Translations under genes and position numbers: made by a program
Notes under the pieces: generated by a model
Told to the model about the DNA's origin: nothing
The model's database searches: none
The model's input: the letters and a program-made list of their open reading frames with translations, nothing else
Shown here: positions 14,867-15,902 of the stretch, one piece after another
How positions within the stretch are numbered: the first letter of the stretch is position 1
How the letters are laid out: the number at the start of each line of letters is the position of its first letter
NCBI GenBank assembly: GCA_905215095.1
Contig: CAJMOL010000012.1
Span: forward strand, 1-15,902
DNA length: 15,902 nucleotides
Source of the DNA: an uncultured bacterium
Lineage (GTDB): Bacteria; Actinomycetota; Coriobacteriia; Coriobacteriales; Coriobacteriaceae
Direction of reading: 5' to 3'

Positions 14867-14887
14867 GCGCCGGCTCACGGCCGGCGC
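14867..14887 (+). terminator. GC-rich hairpin after the amidoligase gene
   Basis: Arms GCGCCGGC (14867-14874) and GCCGGCGC (14880-14887) form a perfect 8-bp stem with a 5-base loop, starting seven bases after the TAG. No U tract follows, so it may slow or pause transcription, or protect the mRNA 3' end, rather than act as a full intrinsic terminator. The same core recurs after the next gene. Confidence 0.4.
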
Positions 14888-14931
14888 TATCCACGAATCA
14901 ATAACCAAATCAAATAGTTAGGTGCTTAATT

Positions 14932-15837
14932 ATGTGCATTATCCTATCGTGTGCCGCCGGCGTGCGTCCGGCTACCTCTACCATTGAAGAGTGTTTCTAT
15001 ATGAACCCGGACGGCGCTGGCCTAATGTACCCGGACGGCGGCCTTGTACAGATCCGTAAGGGCTTTATGGACCTTGATACCTACCTTGCCGCTATCGCAG
15101 ACGTACCCGATGACGTGCCCCTGGTGCTGCATATGCGAATCGGGACCGGTGGCGGCAATACGCCCGGACTGACTCACCCGTTCCCGGTCGTCGATAGCCT
15201 GGATATGATCCGCGCCACCAATTCAAGCGTACCGCTAGCCGTGGCGCATAACGGCGTTTTACGCGACTACCAGGCGGCCGTAAAGCCCGGAGTTAGCGAT
15301 ACAGTTGCATACGTTCGCGACGTTGCACTATACCTTGCCAATGATGCCGAGGTACGCCGGTGCGGCGGCCTGGCAGTGTCGCGCCTGGCGGCCGACATGC
15401 TGCGCGACTCGTCGCAGGGCTCACGCCTGGCGATCATGGACGGCCACGGCAACGTGCGCCTAACCGGTGCCGGCTGGGAGGACGTGCAACCCGGTATCCA
15501 TGCGAGCAACGACAGCTGGCGGCCGTTCGAACCGGTATACCGCTGCGGATCGTATGCGTACGGCTGGGATAACCCGGACCGCTGGCCGGACTGGGAAGAC
15601 CTCGACGACCTGGAGCAGCCTATGCTGTGGGACGATCAGCCCACGGCGGCGGCCGTCCGGTATGCCGACGAGACGTACACAGTTAGCGACGTTTTCGAGG
15701 AGTACTACACCTGGAACAACTGCCGCGAGTTCTGCGAGGAGTATACCGAGTGCCGGTACCACTGCGCGCGCTGCGGATCATTGCCGTACTGCGCGACGGA
15801 CGACGACCTTAAACGCCTGGGCGGCCGTCGTGGCTAG
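14932..15837 (+). CDS. Class II glutamine amidotransferase-like Ntn hydrolase with C-terminal Cys cluster
   Basis: A 301-residue protein whose second residue is Cys (MCIILSC), the expected N-terminal nucleophile once Met is removed. Further GATase II features are MNPDGAGLMYPDGG (24-37), HMRIGTGG (67-74, the Arg that binds the glutamine carboxylate), THPF (81-84), AVAHNGVL (103-110, with the oxyanion Asn-Gly) and GIHASND (188-194). It should hydrolyse glutamine to supply ammonia or an amide group. No synthetase domain is fused, so it probably works with the upstream amidoligase. The last 40 residues hold six Cys (264, 268, 274, 278, 281, 287), a likely zinc site not typical of the family. ATG 14932 has only a weak TAGGTG before it. 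Stop is TAG at 15835-15837. Confidence 0.8.
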   Translation: MCIILSCAAGVRPATSTIEECFYMNPDGAGLMYPDGGLVQIRKGFMDLDTYLAAIADVPDDVPLVLHMRIGTGGGNTPGLTHPFPVVDSLDMIRATNSSVPLAVAHNGVLRDYQAAVKPGVSDTVAYVRDVALYLANDAEVRRCGGLAVSRLAADMLRDSSQGSRLAIMDGHGNVRLTGAGWEDVQPGIHASNDSWRPFEPVYRCGSYAYGWDNPDRWPDWEDLDDLEQPMLWDDQPTAAAVRYADETYTVSDVFEEYYTWNNCREFCEEYTECRYHCARCGSLPYCATDDDLKRLGGRRG

Positions 15838-15902
15838 CCTGGCCGTAGCCGTGCGCCGGTGGCTTAATCAGCCGGCGCACGTGAGCCGGCGGGCCGTGGC
15901 CG
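15830..15902 (+). CDS. Possible start of a third plus-strand gene, cut by the window edge
   Basis: GTG at 15830 overlaps the amidotransferase stop (GTGGCTAG) in the manner of coupled genes, and the frame stays open for 24 codons to the end, beginning MASLAVAVRRWLNQPAHV. There is no clear ribosome binding site, and the stretch also contains a hairpin, so it may not be coding. Too short to assign a function. Confidence 0.25.
   Translation, partial: MASLAVAVRRWLNQPAHVSRRAVA
15851..15880 (+). terminator. GC-rich hairpin after the amidotransferase gene
   Basis: Arms GTGCGCCGG (15851-15859) and CCGGCGCAC (15872-15880) form a perfect 9-bp stem with a 12-base loop, 13 bases after the stop codon. 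No U tract follows. The core GCGCCGG/CCGGCGC is shared with the hairpin after the amidoligase gene. It could be a weak terminator or an mRNA-stabilising element, or fall inside a third gene. Confidence 0.35.

Overview
The window looks like part of a tailed (siphovirus-type) phage or prophage genome of high G+C content. About 12.8 kb on the minus strand is a canonical HK97-like packaging, head and tail module. The host is most likely a high-GC Actinomycetota, with gut Coriobacteriia my best guess. That guess rests only on base composition, strongly G/C-ending codons and the general look of the structural proteins; no integrase, attachment site, tRNA or host gene is present to confirm it.

Reading the minus strand from right to left, the order is: HNH endonuclease (12773-12426), small terminase (12451-12095), large terminase (12105-10372), portal (10290-8998), prohead protease (8998-8390), major capsid protein (8373-7075), head-tail connector (7054-6770), head closure (6773-6465), HK97 gp10-like protein (6472-6089), tail terminator-like protein (6092-5625), major tail protein (5621-5055), tail assembly chaperone in two frames (4926-4450 and 4445-4233), and a very long tape measure protein (4212 past the left edge). 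Most genes overlap by 1-26 bp or are separated by less than 25 bp, as in one operon. Two places break this pattern. Between the large terminase and portal there is a 14-bp hairpin followed by a promoter-like sequence that abuts the portal start codon. Between the major tail protein and the chaperone there are two tandem terminator-like hairpins.

About 500 bp of relatively AT-rich non-coding DNA (12774-13287) separates this operon from a divergent plus-strand pair. The first gene (13288-14859) is a fusion of five Cys4 zinc-binding modules to a C-terminal amidoligase (COOH-NH2 ligase, Amidoligase_2 type). The second (14932-15837) is a class II glutamine amidotransferase-like Ntn hydrolase with Cys2 as nucleophile and a six-cysteine C-terminal cluster. 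Each is followed by a GC-rich hairpin with the same core, and a third open frame may start at the right edge. This pair is the most interesting part of the window. It resembles a small ligase/amidotransferase cassette that could amidate or conjugate an unknown substrate (peptide, cell-wall component or nucleobase). Its base composition differs from the structural module: by hand count GATC and CTAG tetranucleotides are about five times denser, and A-ending codons are more common. This suggests a separate evolutionary origin or a different genome module.
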